Shown: positions 1 to 8,822 of the stretch, one piece after another | How the letters are laid out: each line of letters opens with the position of its first letter | How positions within the stretch are numbered: the first letter of the stretch is position 1 | Notes under the pieces: generated by a model | Told to the model about the DNA's origin: nothing | What the model saw: the letters and a program-made list of their open reading frames with translations, nothing else | Database searches by the model: none | Made by a program: the position numbers and the translations under genes | DNA from: Pantoea trifolii | GTDB lineage: Bacteria > Pseudomonadota > Gammaproteobacteria > Enterobacterales > Enterobacteriaceae | Reading direction: 5' to 3' | Length of the DNA: 64,000 nt | NCBI RefSeq assembly: GCF_024506435.1 | Contig: NZ_JANIET010000001.1 | Location: 2,604,001-2,668,000 of the forward strand

Positions 1-1097
1 GTCGGCTGCGTGCCGCCGCGCTGGAAGCACACCGGACCTGGCAGCGATCCGGCGCTGTCCGGCCCCATTTGCAGCACGCCTTGATTATCGATCCACGCCA
101 GCGAACCGCCGCCCTGCCCAACGGACGTCACCGCCACCGACGGAATGTAGATCGGGAAATCACCGATGATTTCGCCGTTACCCTGCGCGACCTGGCCTTC
201 AACGATCACCGCCACGTCGGCGCTGGTGCCGCCAATATCAAGGCTAAGGATTTTGTCGAAGCCGCAGGCGCTGGCGAGGAAGCTGGCACCGATCACGCCC
301 GATGCGGTGCCGGACAGCACCATCTGCACGCATTCACTTTTCGCCTGCTCGACGCCCATCACGCCGCCGTTGGATTTGGTGATGCGTGGTGGCGGTTTAA
401 CGCCCATGGTTTTTAGCGCGCGCTCAAACGATTCGAGGTAGTTGATCACCATCGGCTGCACGTAGGCGTTGATGGTGGCAGTAATGGTGCGTTCGTATTC
501 ACGAATGATCGGCCAGATATCGGCGGAACAGGAAGTGAGCAAGTCGGGCGCGTGTTGATTAATGATGGCTTTCACCGCCGCTTCGTTGTGGCGGTTGCGA
601 TAGCTGTGCAGCAGCGATACCACAATCCCCTGACAACCGGCGGCGCGCGCGGCGTTGATCGCCTCCAGCACGCTTTGCCGATCGACCTCGGTCAATACGT
701 TGCCGTGGCGATCGGTGCGCTCTTTAATGGCAAACACCCGATCGCGCGAAATCAGCGGTGCCGGGCGGCGCGAAAACAAGTCATGAATGTGCGGGATCTT
801 CAGGCGCGCCAGCTCCAGCACATCGCAAAAACCGTCGGTGGCAAACAACGCCAGCTTTACGCCGCGCCGCTGGATCACCGCATTAATGCCAACGGTGGTG
901 CCGTGCGTGAAGTACTCAATCTGTTTTGGATCAAGGCCATCGCGCTGCTGCAGCTGGGTTAACCCGGTGAGAATTTCGCTGCCGGGCTGATCCGGTCGCG
1001 ACAGCACTTTTAGCGTGTGAATTTGATTGGTGTGTTCATCCAGCACGGCGAAATCGGTAAACGACCCGCCAATATCGACGCCAACGCGGTAACCCAT
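1..1097 (-). CDS. Hydantoinase/oxoprolinase family protein, N-terminal part (HyuA-like)
   Basis: The gene reads inward from an ATG at 1097 and runs off the left edge, so only about 365 N-terminal residues are present. The protein opens with a GVDIGGSFTDFAV phosphate-binding loop typical of the ASKHA-fold hydantoinase A/oxoprolinase family. A second glycine-rich motif, SLDIGGTSADVAV, lies near residue 285. Family members hydrolyse cyclic amides such as hydantoins or 5-oxoproline in an ATP-dependent way, usually with a HyuB partner that would lie beyond the window. The upstream GNAT gene ends 15 bp before this start, so the two are probably co-transcribed. The substrate cannot be told from the sequence. 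Confidence 0.85.
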   Translation of the reverse strand, partial: MGYRVGVDIGGSFTDFAVLDEHTNQIHTLKVLSRPDQPGSEILTGLTQLQQRDGLDPKQIEYFTHGTTVGINAVIQRRGVKLALFATDGFCDVLELARLKIPHIHDLFSRRPAPLISRDRVFAIKERTDRHGNVLTEVDRQSVLEAINAARAAGCQGIVVSLLHSYRNRHNEAAVKAIINQHAPDLLTSCSADIWPIIREYERTITATINAYVQPMVINYLESFERALKTMGVKPPPRITKSNGGVMGVEQAKSECVQMVLSGTASGVIGASFLASACGFDKILSLDIGGTSADVAVIVEGQVAQGNGEIIGDFPIYIPSVAVTSVGQGGGSLAWIDNQGVLQMGPDSAGSLPGPVCFQRGGTQP

Positions 1098-1112
1098 GTG
1101 AAAACTCCAGTG

Positions 1113-1559
1113 TCAGGAGGGAGGAAATTCCATCAGTTTTTGCGGATCCTGCACCACGCGCCAGCCAAGGCGCTGATACAACGGATGCGCATCATTGGTC
1201 GAGAGCATCCAGCGGTGCACTGTGGCCAGCTCCGGATGCGCCCGCACGCACGTTGCCAGCCAGCTGCCTAATCCGTGACCGCGCCAGTTTTCATCAATCA
1301 TCACGTCACACAGCCAGCCGAAACGGGTGTAATCGGTTACCAATCTTGCAAAGCCAATCTGCTGATCCTGGTGATACAGCCCGAACGGCAATGAACCAGC
1401 AAAGGCGCGCTCGGTTTTGGCACGCGGCTGGTCTTTCGCCCAGTACGATTTTTCCGTCAGCTGTTGGTGGATGTAATCAAAATCCAGCCGTGCGCGCTCG
1501 GTGGAGAGCGTGAAGGCATCGCGCTGCCAGATGTGATCGGGAATGTTGAGTGTGCTCAT
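1113..1559 (-). CDS. GNAT family N-acetyltransferase
   Basis: A 148-residue single-domain GNAT protein. The acetyl-CoA-binding signature appears as ENWRGHGLGSWL near residues 90-101, after the beta strand CDVMIDE. The C-terminal half has the usual NDAHPLYQRLGW motif (N/D-A-x-x-L-Y-x-x-x-G-F type) that closes the fold. An AAGGAG ribosome site sits six bases before the ATG at 1559. It lies directly upstream of the hydantoinase-like gene on the same strand with a 15 bp gap, so it may acetylate a substrate or product of that pathway, but this is only suggested by position. Confidence 0.85.
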   Translation of the reverse strand: MSTLNIPDHIWQRDAFTLSTERARLDFDYIHQQLTEKSYWAKDQPRAKTERAFAGSLPFGLYHQDQQIGFARLVTDYTRFGWLCDVMIDENWRGHGLGSWLATCVRAHPELATVHRWMLSTNDAHPLYQRLGWRVVQDPQKLMEFPPS

Positions 1560-1847
1560 AACAACTCCTTGTAACGGTTGGAATCAGTGTAAAAGCGACG
1601 CGCTGAGTTTACCGGCTGAAGCGCGGGTGTTTATCCGCAAGATACGGTGAATTTGGCGATGAGAAGAAATTTTATGCTGTGGCGGTCGGTCGCCGAGTAA
1701 ACGTGGCTGATACACACGAGAGGGTTCCGACTTTGCAGACGTGTCTTGATTCGGGCCTGTTATACGCTGCACTAACATGCTCGCCGCCACGCGATCGCAT
1801 AAGTCCGTCGGCTTACAACACTTTTAAAAACTTGATGGAAAATTCTT

Positions 1848-4800
1848 ATGATCGATTTATTCAAACATGATGAAACTCATTATTACCAACGAGCCAGCGG
1901 CGACCTGGTCATGGGCAACACTAAACCTCTACAAGAATTCGGTACAATCGAACTGGTTATTGGTGAAGAACGCTTTTTCATCCCGGTTGATGAGAATGGC
2001 TTCTGGCGCTGGAAAAGTGACACACCGTATGAAGACGGCAATTACAGCTTTTCCATACGCCAGTTTGATGAGGCTGGCAACCTCTCGCACCCGACGCAGG
2101 GCGTGATCATTGTCGATACCCTTCCGCCGGAAGCCCCACTGTTAATCAAACTGTACGATGACTTCGGTGCAGACAAGCGCGGCTTTGAGCCCGGCGAAAC
2201 CACCGACGACAAGCGCCCGGAGCTGACCGGCGTAGCGCAGAAAGGCACCACGGTTTTCCTGATCAATGACCAGGGTAAAAAAATCGGCAGCGCAATCGCG
2301 GATAAAACCACCGGCGTATGGAAGATGGAACCCTCTCAGGATCTTGACGAAGGCAGCAATGAGCTGCGCCTTGTCGCCCAGGAAGTCTTTGGCGGCGTGA
2401 CCCGCGAAGGTTCCCCTTCTGCGCCTTTCAGCATTATTGTGCACAATGACAGCCCCCTGCCGCCGGATACCATCACCATTACCCATGCTATCGATGACGT
2501 CGGTAGCGCCACCGGCCCCCTGAATAACGGCGCGCTAACCGATGACACCGTTCCGGAACTGCGTGGTACCGCATCGGCGGGTAGCAGCGTTATCGTCTAC
2601 TATCGCCTTGTTGGCAGCAACACCTGGCTGGGCAGCGCCACCGCCAGTCTGAACGGCGAAAGCTGGAGCTGGACGCCAGACAGCGCACTGACCACTGGTC
2701 AGTACGAGTTCCAGGCCAGCATCGGCAACACCGCCAGCGCGCTGTTCACCCTCGACATCGCCAATGCCACTGACATCCAGAGGAAAACCCGCATTGAATC
2801 GGTAGAGGATAATGTGGGTAGCTGGCAGGGTCCGCTCAGTCACCGCGCCATCACCGATGACGCCACGCCGACCTTCAGCGGTCGCGGCGAAGCCAACGGC
2901 AAAGTGGTGATTCGATACGGCCAGCCGGGCCAGTCAAGCAGCTCCGTGGTTGTCGATGTCGACAGCAGCGGCCACTGGACGTGGACGCCGGCTTCCGGTT
3001 TGCCGACCGGCAGCTGGAACTTTGAGGTGCAGCCGCAGGGCAGCGCGAACTGGTCAGACACCTTCTCGCTGAACATTACCGGTAGCGGCGGCTTTGACCC
3101 GATTATCACCCACGCTTACGATAACGTCGGCACGCCGGTTAACCTGGCTAACGGCGACACCACCGATGACACCACGCCAACCCTGCATGGCCGCGCGGAA
3201 GCCAACAGCACCTTAACCCTGCGCTACCGCAGCGGAACCGGCAGTTACGCTTCTGTCCAGGTTGATGCCGACAGCGCAGGCAACTGGAGCTGGACACCAC
3301 CCGCGCTGGCCAACGGCAGCTGGAACTTTGAAGTGCAGAAAGCCGGTCAGAGCGGCTGGAATGCGTTATCACTCATCATCGATACCACTTCTGACCGCAC
3401 TCCGCTTATAGAATATGCCAGCGATAACGTCGGCAGCCTGCGCGACGATCTCTTCAGTGGCGACACCACCGACGACACCACGCCAACCCTGCACGGCACC
3501 GCTGCGGCCAACAGTGAGTTCAGCCTGCGCTATCGTCTGGGCAAAGGAAGCTGGACCACCATTAAGCTGACCGCCGACAACAAGGGGAACTGGAGCTGGA
3601 CGCCATCGGCGCTGGAGAACGGCCAGTGGACCTTCGGGGTTCAGAAAGCCGGTCAGAGCGGCTGGAACAACATGGTTTTGCACATCGATACCACCTCCGA
3701 CCGCAGCCCGCAAATTGCCTACGCTGAGGATAACGTTGGCAGCCAGCAATTTGATCTGCACAGCGGCGACACCACCGATGACGCCACCCCGACCCTGCAC
3801 GGTACTGCCGCCGCCAACAGTGAGTTCAGCCTGCGCTATCGTCTGGGCAATCAAAGCTGGACCACCATCAAGCTGACCGCCGACAGCAAGGGGGACTGGA
3901 GCTGGACGCCATCGGCGCTGGCGAATGGCCAGTGGACTTTTGAGGTTCAGAAAGCCGGCCAGAGCGGCTGGAACAACATGGTTTTAAACATCGATACCAC
4001 CTCCGACCGCAGCCCGGAAATTGCCTATGCCGGAGATAATGTGGGTAGCAAGCAGGATGATCTGCACAGTGGTGATACCACCGATGACACCACCCCGACC
4101 CTGCACGGTACCGCCGCCGCCAACAGCCTGGTTTATCTGCAGGCGAAAAAGGGGACGGATACACAGATTTTCAGCCTGAAAGCGGATTCGAGCGGCAACT
4201 GGGAGTGGACGCCCTCCACTGAGCTTGCATTGGGCGATTGGTCGTTCAAGGTCAGTAAATCGAAGGATTCCGGGTTCGGTGATGCCTTTGATTTGAATAT
4301 TAAGAACTCGGGCGCGTTTTCTTATATTATTGATTTTGATAATCCACCAGCCGGTGTCCCAACAACTTTTGAGGATGGAAAGTTTTATGACTTTGGAAAT
4401 GGTGTTTCCTTGGTTTCGAATAAAGGTGCAGCAAGTGGTTATGGTAATCCCAAGTTTGTTTCTACAAAACTAATTGGAGAACCTTCATTTGGTTCGCAAT
4501 CAGTTGAAATTTCTCAAAAACAACAGATTTATGTTTATTTTAGCAAGCAAGATGCTTATGCGCATCTCGCGACGAACTTTAGCCTTGATATTTATAACAC
4601 CGACATAAAAAATTTCAAGATAATTATAGCCCTATCATCCCCTAATTACCAGGACCCTCAAGTGACATATGAATATGAGTTGAAACCAGGAGTTAATAAT
4701 ATTAGCCTCGGAGATCTTGTTAATTCATCAAATGTTGCCCCTTCAATGATTTACAATATAGGCATAGCTAACACGGACTTAAACAATTCTTATAACTCTC

Positions 4801-5312
4801 CCATCATAATCGATAACTTTAGCTGGGAATCAAGAGCCAGCAGCATCGGTAATTTTACATTAGCTGCTGAAGAGAACGACCTGCATTCTTTCTCTGGCAT
4901 TGAGGAATTTGCGCAATCTGAAGCATTTGGAAGCGAAGCCAGAATCGACACATTAGAAATTACCGGTAAAGATCAGCTGTTGGATCTCAACGCATTGCGC
5001 AGCAAAATCGACTCCATTGAGATCTTCGATATCACCGGAGCCGGCAACAACATCCTGAAGCTGGATCTCAACGCCCTGCTCCAGCACGGCGAAAAAGAGC
5101 TGTTTATTGAAGACGGTAAAACGCAGCTGATGGTGAAAGGTAACGAAGGTGACGTGGTGCAGCTGAAAGATATTCTGCCTGCAGGCAGCGATTTAAGCGA
5201 ATGGCAGCATCAGGAAGGCACGGTGACCGTGGCGGGCGTGGAATATCAGGTTTATCGTCACGACGATGCGGAACTGCTGGTGCAGCAAGGGGTGAAAACA
5301 GAGCTGGTTTAA
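1848..5312 (+). CDS. Large Ig-like repeat surface or secreted protein (adhesin-type)
   Basis: A 1154-residue protein with no Sec signal peptide at its N-terminus (starts MIDLFKHDETHYYQ). A first Ig-like domain (residues ~15-90) is followed by two further bacterial Ig-like domains and then a tandem array whose units carry TTDDTTPTLHGTA, NWSWTPSAL and FEVQKAGQSGWN. Residues ~824-1004 form a different module encoded by AT-rich DNA. The last ~140 residues read as the acidic, leucine-rich C-terminus seen on RTX-type secreted adhesins (DLNALRSKIDSIEIFDITGAGNN). Absence of a Sec signal and the C-terminal type suggest type I secretion, but no secretion genes are in the window. A role in attachment or biofilm is inferred from architecture. 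The ribosome site is weak (GGA), so the start is less certain. Confidence 0.8.
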   Translation: MIDLFKHDETHYYQRASGDLVMGNTKPLQEFGTIELVIGEERFFIPVDENGFWRWKSDTPYEDGNYSFSIRQFDEAGNLSHPTQGVIIVDTLPPEAPLLIKLYDDFGADKRGFEPGETTDDKRPELTGVAQKGTTVFLINDQGKKIGSAIADKTTGVWKMEPSQDLDEGSNELRLVAQEVFGGVTREGSPSAPFSIIVHNDSPLPPDTITITHAIDDVGSATGPLNNGALTDDTVPELRGTASAGSSVIVYYRLVGSNTWLGSATASLNGESWSWTPDSALTTGQYEFQASIGNTASALFTLDIANATDIQRKTRIESVEDNVGSWQGPLSHRAITDDATPTFSGRGEANGKVVIRYGQPGQSSSSVVVDVDSSGHWTWTPASGLPTGSWNFEVQPQGSANWSDTFSLNITGSGGFDPIITHAYDNVGTPVNLANGDTTDDTTPTLHGRAEANSTLTLRYRSGTGSYASVQVDADSAGNWSWTPPALANGSWNFEVQKAGQSGWNALSLIIDTTSDRTPLIEYASDNVGSLRDDLFSGDTTDDTTPTLHGTAAANSEFSLRYRLGKGSWTTIKLTADNKGNWSWTPSALENGQWTFGVQKAGQSGWNNMVLHIDTTSDRSPQIAYAEDNVGSQQFDLHSGDTTDDATPTLHGTAAANSEFSLRYRLGNQSWTTIKLTADSKGDWSWTPSALANGQWTFEVQKAGQSGWNNMVLNIDTTSDRSPEIAYAGDNVGSKQDDLHSGDTTDDTTPTLHGTAAANSLVYLQAKKGTDTQIFSLKADSSGNWEWTPSTELALGDWSFKVSKSKDSGFGDAFDLNIKNSGAFSYIIDFDNPPAGVPTTFEDGKFYDFGNGVSLVSNKGAASGYGNPKFVSTKLIGEPSFGSQSVEISQKQQIYVYFSKQDAYAHLATNFSLDIYNTDIKNFKIIIALSSPNYQDPQVTYEYELKPGVNNISLGDLVNSSNVAPSMIYNIGIANTDLNNSYNSPIIIDNFSWESRASSIGNFTLAAEENDLHSFSGIEEFAQSEAFGSEARIDTLEITGKDQLLDLNALRSKIDSIEIFDITGAGNNILKLDLNALLQHGEKELFIEDGKTQLMVKGNEGDVVQLKDILPAGSDLSEWQHQEGTVTVAGVEYQVYRHDDAELLVQQGVKTELV
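3099..4310 (+). repeat. Tandem 306 bp Ig-domain repeats inside the adhesin gene
   Basis: Four consecutive units have an exact 306 bp (102-residue) spacing: the same codons of the TTDD motif begin at about 3155, 3461, 3767 and 4073. Units two and three are nearly identical over long stretches (for example FSLRYRLG and WTTIKLTAD). Two more diverged copies lie upstream with spacings of about 315 and 309 bp. Such arrays expand and contract by recombination, so the copy number is likely to vary between strains. Confidence 0.9.
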
Positions 5313-5346
5313 CGGGCATGAGTTAATCGATAAAGACGATTAAATA

Positions 5347-5378
5347 AAAGCCATCGCTGATAGCGCGATGGCTTTTTT
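5347..5378 (+). terminator. Rho-independent terminator after the adhesin gene
   Basis: A 10 bp perfect stem (AAGCCATCGC / GCGATGGCTT) with a 7-base loop is followed by a run of six T residues, 35 bp after the adhesin stop codon. Confidence 0.9.
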
Positions 5379-5514
5379 ATTGCAAAAAAGAGTTTTGTCA
5401 CGGCACGATTATTCGCGTGGAATGAATGGTGACTTATTTATAACGTGGCATCGCACAATTATTGTGCTGCTACGGAAGGTGCGGTTCGTTACGCTAATGT
5501 GCTGCTTTAGTCCA

Positions 5515-5578
5515 GGTCGCCATAAATGGCGACCCTACAAAACCTCGCATTCGTAGGGTCGCCATTTATAGCGACCTT
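5515..5578. repeat. REP-like palindromic element, inverted pair (family 1)
   Basis: Two head-to-head copies of the element with core GGTCGCCATAAATGGCGACC plus a CCTAC tail; the second copy is inverted and slightly degenerate. It lies between the adhesin terminator and the Lrp-type regulator. The same core recurs at seven other intergenic sites in the window. Confidence 0.85.
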
Positions 5579-5599
5579 CATTACAGACACATAATTAAC

Positions 5600-6109
5600 T
5601 CAACCAAACTCCACCGAATTCTGTTTTGAAATTAACGATCGCAACGGCACGCTGCTTTTCATAATCGGTGATTTAATCACGATATAGCTGAAATATTTAT
5701 CGATGCCAATCTGCGCATCCAGCATCTTTTCAATCACTTCCTGGTAATGTTCAATGCTGCGGGTAATAAAGCGCAGCAAATAGTCGTAGCCGCCGGTGAT
5801 TAAATGGCATTCCATTAATTCATCCACCTCACGCACCGCGTTTTCAAATTTCATAAAATCTTCACGGCGATGGCCAGAGAGCGTGACTTCGGTAAATACC
5901 GTCACGGAATCGGTGATTTTGGTCAGATTGATGTGGGCTTCATAACCGTTGATAAATCCGGCTTGCTCCAGACGCTTGACGCGTTGCAGGCACGGACTGG
6001 GCGAAAGTCCAACGGCATCGGCGAGATTGACGTTGCTGATACGGCCATCTTTCTGGAGTTGCACCAGAATATTGATGTCGATGCGGTCGAGTTTCATTAA
6101 GCCGTTCAT
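5600..6109 (-). CDS. Lrp/AsnC family transcriptional regulator
   Basis: A 169-residue regulator. The N-terminal winged-helix HTH is clear: LDRIDINILVQLQKDGRISN followed by LADAVGLSPSPCLQRVKRLE. The C-terminal RAM (ligand-binding) domain spans residues ~65-145 with the ITGGYDYLLRF core. The ATG at 6109 is chosen because GAGGGG precedes it at proper spacing; the open frame extends 17 codons further without a ribosome site. It lies 140 bp downstream of the GABA transaminase gene on the same strand and may control it, as Lrp-type regulators often respond to the amino acid metabolised by a neighbouring enzyme. The effector is unknown. Confidence 0.9.
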   Translation of the reverse strand: MNGLMKLDRIDINILVQLQKDGRISNVNLADAVGLSPSPCLQRVKRLEQAGFINGYEAHINLTKITDSVTVFTEVTLSGHRREDFMKFENAVREVDELMECHLITGGYDYLLRFITRSIEHYQEVIEKMLDAQIGIDKYFSYIVIKSPIMKSSVPLRSLISKQNSVEFG

Positions 6110-6249
6110 AGCACCCCTCATTGCCAACCGATTAGGTTTAACCTCCCGAAGATATAACACGCTTTAAGGTAAATGTGCTATCTCGTTAACTGGTTATACC
6201 AGCGGGAGGTTTTCAAATTACTGCAATAATTTCAATGAGGAAGCGCTTT

Positions 6250-7566
6250 TTAACCCAGTCGACCGCTGGCGCGCGCCAGCGCGATATCAAAGATATGCAG
6301 CGCTTCTTCCAGTTGCGAATCGGTGGTGACCAGCGGCGCGAGGAAGCGCACGGTGTTGCGATGAATACCGCACTTAATCAGCAGCAAACCTTCCTGACAG
6401 GCGCAGTCGAGAATTTTCTGCGTCATCGCCGCATCCGGCTTTTTGGTCTCGAAATCTACGATCTCAACCGCCTGCATAAAGCCAATGCCGCGCACATCAC
6501 CGATGCAAGCGTACTTCTCCGCCAGCTGTTGCAGGCGCGCGTTAAGCTGCTCGCCCAGTTGATTGGATCGCGCCAGCAGGTTGTCATTTTCCAGCAAATC
6601 CAGCACCGCCAGCGCCGCCGCACAGGCCAGCGCGTTGCCGCCGTAAGTGCCGCCTAAACCACCCGGCTGTGGCGCATCCATCATCGCCGCTTTACCCACC
6701 ACGCCTGAGATCGGCAAACCGCCGCCGATACTTTTCGCCACCGTCACCAAGTCCGGCGTGATGCCGAGATGCTGGAAAGCGAACATCTTGCCGGTGCGAC
6801 CAAAGCCGGTTTGCACTTCATCAAGGATCAGCACAATGCCGTGCTTCTCGGTGATGCGGCGCAGCGCCTGCATAAAGTTAGCGCCAGCCTGCAGGAAGCC
6901 GCCATCGCCCTGCACCGGTTCGATGATAATCGCCGCCACGCGTTCTGGCGCGATTTGCACAGCGAACAGCTGATCCAGCGCTTTCAGGCAGTCATCATCG
7001 CTCACGCCGTGAAATGCATTCGGGAACGGCAGACGATAGATATCGGATGGGAACGGGCCGAAATTCTGTTTGTAAGGCGCGGACATGCCGGTCAGCGTGG
7101 TGCCGAGCAATGTGCGGCCATGAAACGCGCCGTCGAAGGCGATGATGCCGCTGCGTTTGGTGTGGGCACGCGCAATCTTCACGGCATTTTCTACCGCTTC
7201 CGCGCCGCTGGTGAAGAACACGCTTTTGAAATCTTCACCGCCGCCGACCAGCGCATTGAGGCGCTTCGCCAGCTCGATGTAGCCCGGATACGCCACCACC
7301 TGGAAACAGGCGTGCGACACCAAACCGAGTTGCTTGGTGACCGCGTTGACTACCGCCGGATGATTATGACCGACGTTGAGCACGCCAATGCCGCCAACGA
7401 AATCGAGATAGCGATTGCCCTCAACGTCCCACACTTCGCTGCCTTTCGCCCGCTCGATCACCAACTGATGCGCCGTGATGACGCCACGTGGCACATGCTG
7501 CTCACGCGCGTCCAGTAACAGGCTGTTATCGGAATATGTTTGCTGCTCCGCCATGACATTCTGCAT
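6250..7566 (-). CDS. gabT: 4-Aminobutyrate aminotransferase (GabT/PuuE type)
   Basis: A 438-residue class III PLP-dependent aminotransferase. It would convert GABA plus 2-oxoglutarate to succinate semialdehyde plus glutamate. Visible motifs are the TSGAEAVENAVKIARAHT phosphate-binding region (~120-136), the PLP-interacting Asp in LDEVQTGFGRTG (Asp249) and the Schiff-base lysine in VAKSIGGGLP (Lys278). Similarity to E. coli PuuE and GabT is evident throughout, for example GGLGGTYGGNALA. The ATG at 7566 has AGAGG eight bases upstream; the longer frame to 7614 lacks one. It sits in a same-strand island with an M20 amidohydrolase upstream and an Lrp regulator downstream. Since the puu locus here lacks puuE, this gene could fill that role. 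Which of GabT or PuuE it is cannot be settled by reading alone. Confidence 0.85.
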   Translation of the reverse strand: MQNVMAEQQTYSDNSLLLDAREQHVPRGVITAHQLVIERAKGSEVWDVEGNRYLDFVGGIGVLNVGHNHPAVVNAVTKQLGLVSHACFQVVAYPGYIELAKRLNALVGGGEDFKSVFFTSGAEAVENAVKIARAHTKRSGIIAFDGAFHGRTLLGTTLTGMSAPYKQNFGPFPSDIYRLPFPNAFHGVSDDDCLKALDQLFAVQIAPERVAAIIIEPVQGDGGFLQAGANFMQALRRITEKHGIVLILDEVQTGFGRTGKMFAFQHLGITPDLVTVAKSIGGGLPISGVVGKAAMMDAPQPGGLGGTYGGNALACAAALAVLDLLENDNLLARSNQLGEQLNARLQQLAEKYACIGDVRGIGFMQAVEIVDFETKKPDAAMTQKILDCACQEGLLLIKCGIHRNTVRFLAPLVTTDSQLEEALHIFDIALARASGRLG

Positions 7567-7681
7567 TTTTAAAACCTCTTTCCACGTAACGTTCGGATGG
7601 CTCAAGTATCGCAACCTGTTGGTTTCTCACGCTGCCGTAATCCAGCGGGCAGCGGCATTTCCTGTCAAAATCCACCGCCAA

Positions 7682-8821
7682 TCAGCAGGGAAATTCTGCA
7701 CCCAGCGCATGCCGTGCCAGTGCCGTCAGCGTCTGGATGCCGTGCGGAATCAGCTGATCGTTAAAGTCGTAGGCCGAGTGATGTAGCGGCTGGCTCGGCG
7801 CAGAGCCAATCCACAGATACGCGCCGGGTCGCGCCTGCAACATAAAGGCGAAATCTTCGGAGGTGAGCGCTGGCTGTTTGGCCTGCTGTACGTGAATTCC
7901 GGCCTGATCCAGCGCGTCTATCGCCAGCTGCGCCATTGCCGCGTTATTCACCGTGGCCGGGTAATAACGCAGATAGTTCACCTCCGCCTGCAAGCCGTGT
8001 GCGGCGGTGACGTGCAGCGCCATTTCCCGCAGGCGATTTTCGATGATGTCCTGCGCCGCAGGGCTGAAGGTGCGCACCGTGCCGGTGATGCTGGCTTCTG
8101 CCGGGATCATGTTGTGCGAGAAGCCGCCCTGCATGCGCGTCACGCTGAGCAAACCTGGCTCGCAGGGATCGAGCGCGCGCGCCACCAGCGTGTTGAGCTG
8201 CACCACCAGTTCGCTGGTCGCCAGCAACGTGTCGCGCGTTAAATGCGGCTGCGCGGCATGTCCGCCACCGCCTTTGACGGTGATGTCGAAGCGATCCGCT
8301 GCCGCCATGATTGCGCCGGCCCGCGTCTGCACGTCGCCGAGCGGCAGCTCCGGCCAGTTGTGCAGCGCAAACACCGCATCGCAGGGAAACTGCTGAAACA
8401 GGCCGCTATCGATCATCGCTTTCGCGCCCGCCAATCCCTCTTCGGCAGGCTGGAAGATAAACACCAGCGTGCCGTCAAAATCGCCCTGCTCGGCCAGTTC
8501 AATCGCCGCGCCCAGCAGCATCACGGTGTGACCATCATGGCCGCAGGCGTGGCACACATTGTCGTGCACGCTTTTCCACGGCTGGCTGCCGTTATCCTGC
8601 ATCGGCAGCGCATCCATATCGGCGCGCAGGCCAATCATGCGCGTGCCGTTGCCGCGTTTCAGCACGCCGACCACACCGGTTTTACCGAGGCCGCGATGCA
8701 CCTCAATACCGTGTTCCTGCAGCAGCTGCGCCACGATGTCGCTGGTGCGCTGCTCCTGATAACCCAGCTCGGGATGGGCGTGCAGATCCCGTCGCAGCGC
8801 GACTAATTGTTCCAGTTGCAT
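7682..8821 (-). CDS. M20 family amidohydrolase (amino-acid/acyl amide hydrolase type)
   Basis: A 379-residue metal-dependent hydrolase of the M20D group, which includes hippurate hydrolase, AbgA and plant IAA-amino acid hydrolases. Metal ligands are visible in HACGHDGHT (near residue 94) and in PAEEGLAGAK (near residue 127); LHAHPELGYQE is the typical N-terminus and LTSEDFAFML the C-terminal ligand region. It would release an amine or amino acid from an N-acyl or amide substrate. Its start lies one base after the stop of the upstream dehydrogenase (TGAGATG), so translation is probably coupled. Within the island it could hydrolyse the imported amide before amine oxidation, or its product afterwards; the order is not known. 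Confidence 0.85.
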   Translation of the reverse strand: MQLEQLVALRRDLHAHPELGYQEQRTSDIVAQLLQEHGIEVHRGLGKTGVVGVLKRGNGTRMIGLRADMDALPMQDNGSQPWKSVHDNVCHACGHDGHTVMLLGAAIELAEQGDFDGTLVFIFQPAEEGLAGAKAMIDSGLFQQFPCDAVFALHNWPELPLGDVQTRAGAIMAAADRFDITVKGGGGHAAQPHLTRDTLLATSELVVQLNTLVARALDPCEPGLLSVTRMQGGFSHNMIPAEASITGTVRTFSPAAQDIIENRLREMALHVTAAHGLQAEVNYLRYYPATVNNAAMAQLAIDALDQAGIHVQQAKQPALTSEDFAFMLQARPGAYLWIGSAPSQPLHHSAYDFNDQLIPHGIQTLTALARHALGAEFPC

Positions 8822-8822
8822 C

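Noticed and set aside
3099..4310. Regular repeats as a CRISPR array
   Set aside because: Units are 306 bp, in frame and coding for Ig-like domains, with no spacer structure.
5368..5556. 62-codon plus-strand frame after the adhesin terminator
   Set aside because: It starts inside the terminator stem and ends in the REP-like element; no coding signs.
7649..7662. GC-N10-CC match upstream of the GABA transaminase as a sigma-54 promoter
   Set aside because: Only the four invariant bases match; the rest (AGGAAATGCCGCTGCC on the minus strand) departs from TGGCAC-N5-TTGCA.
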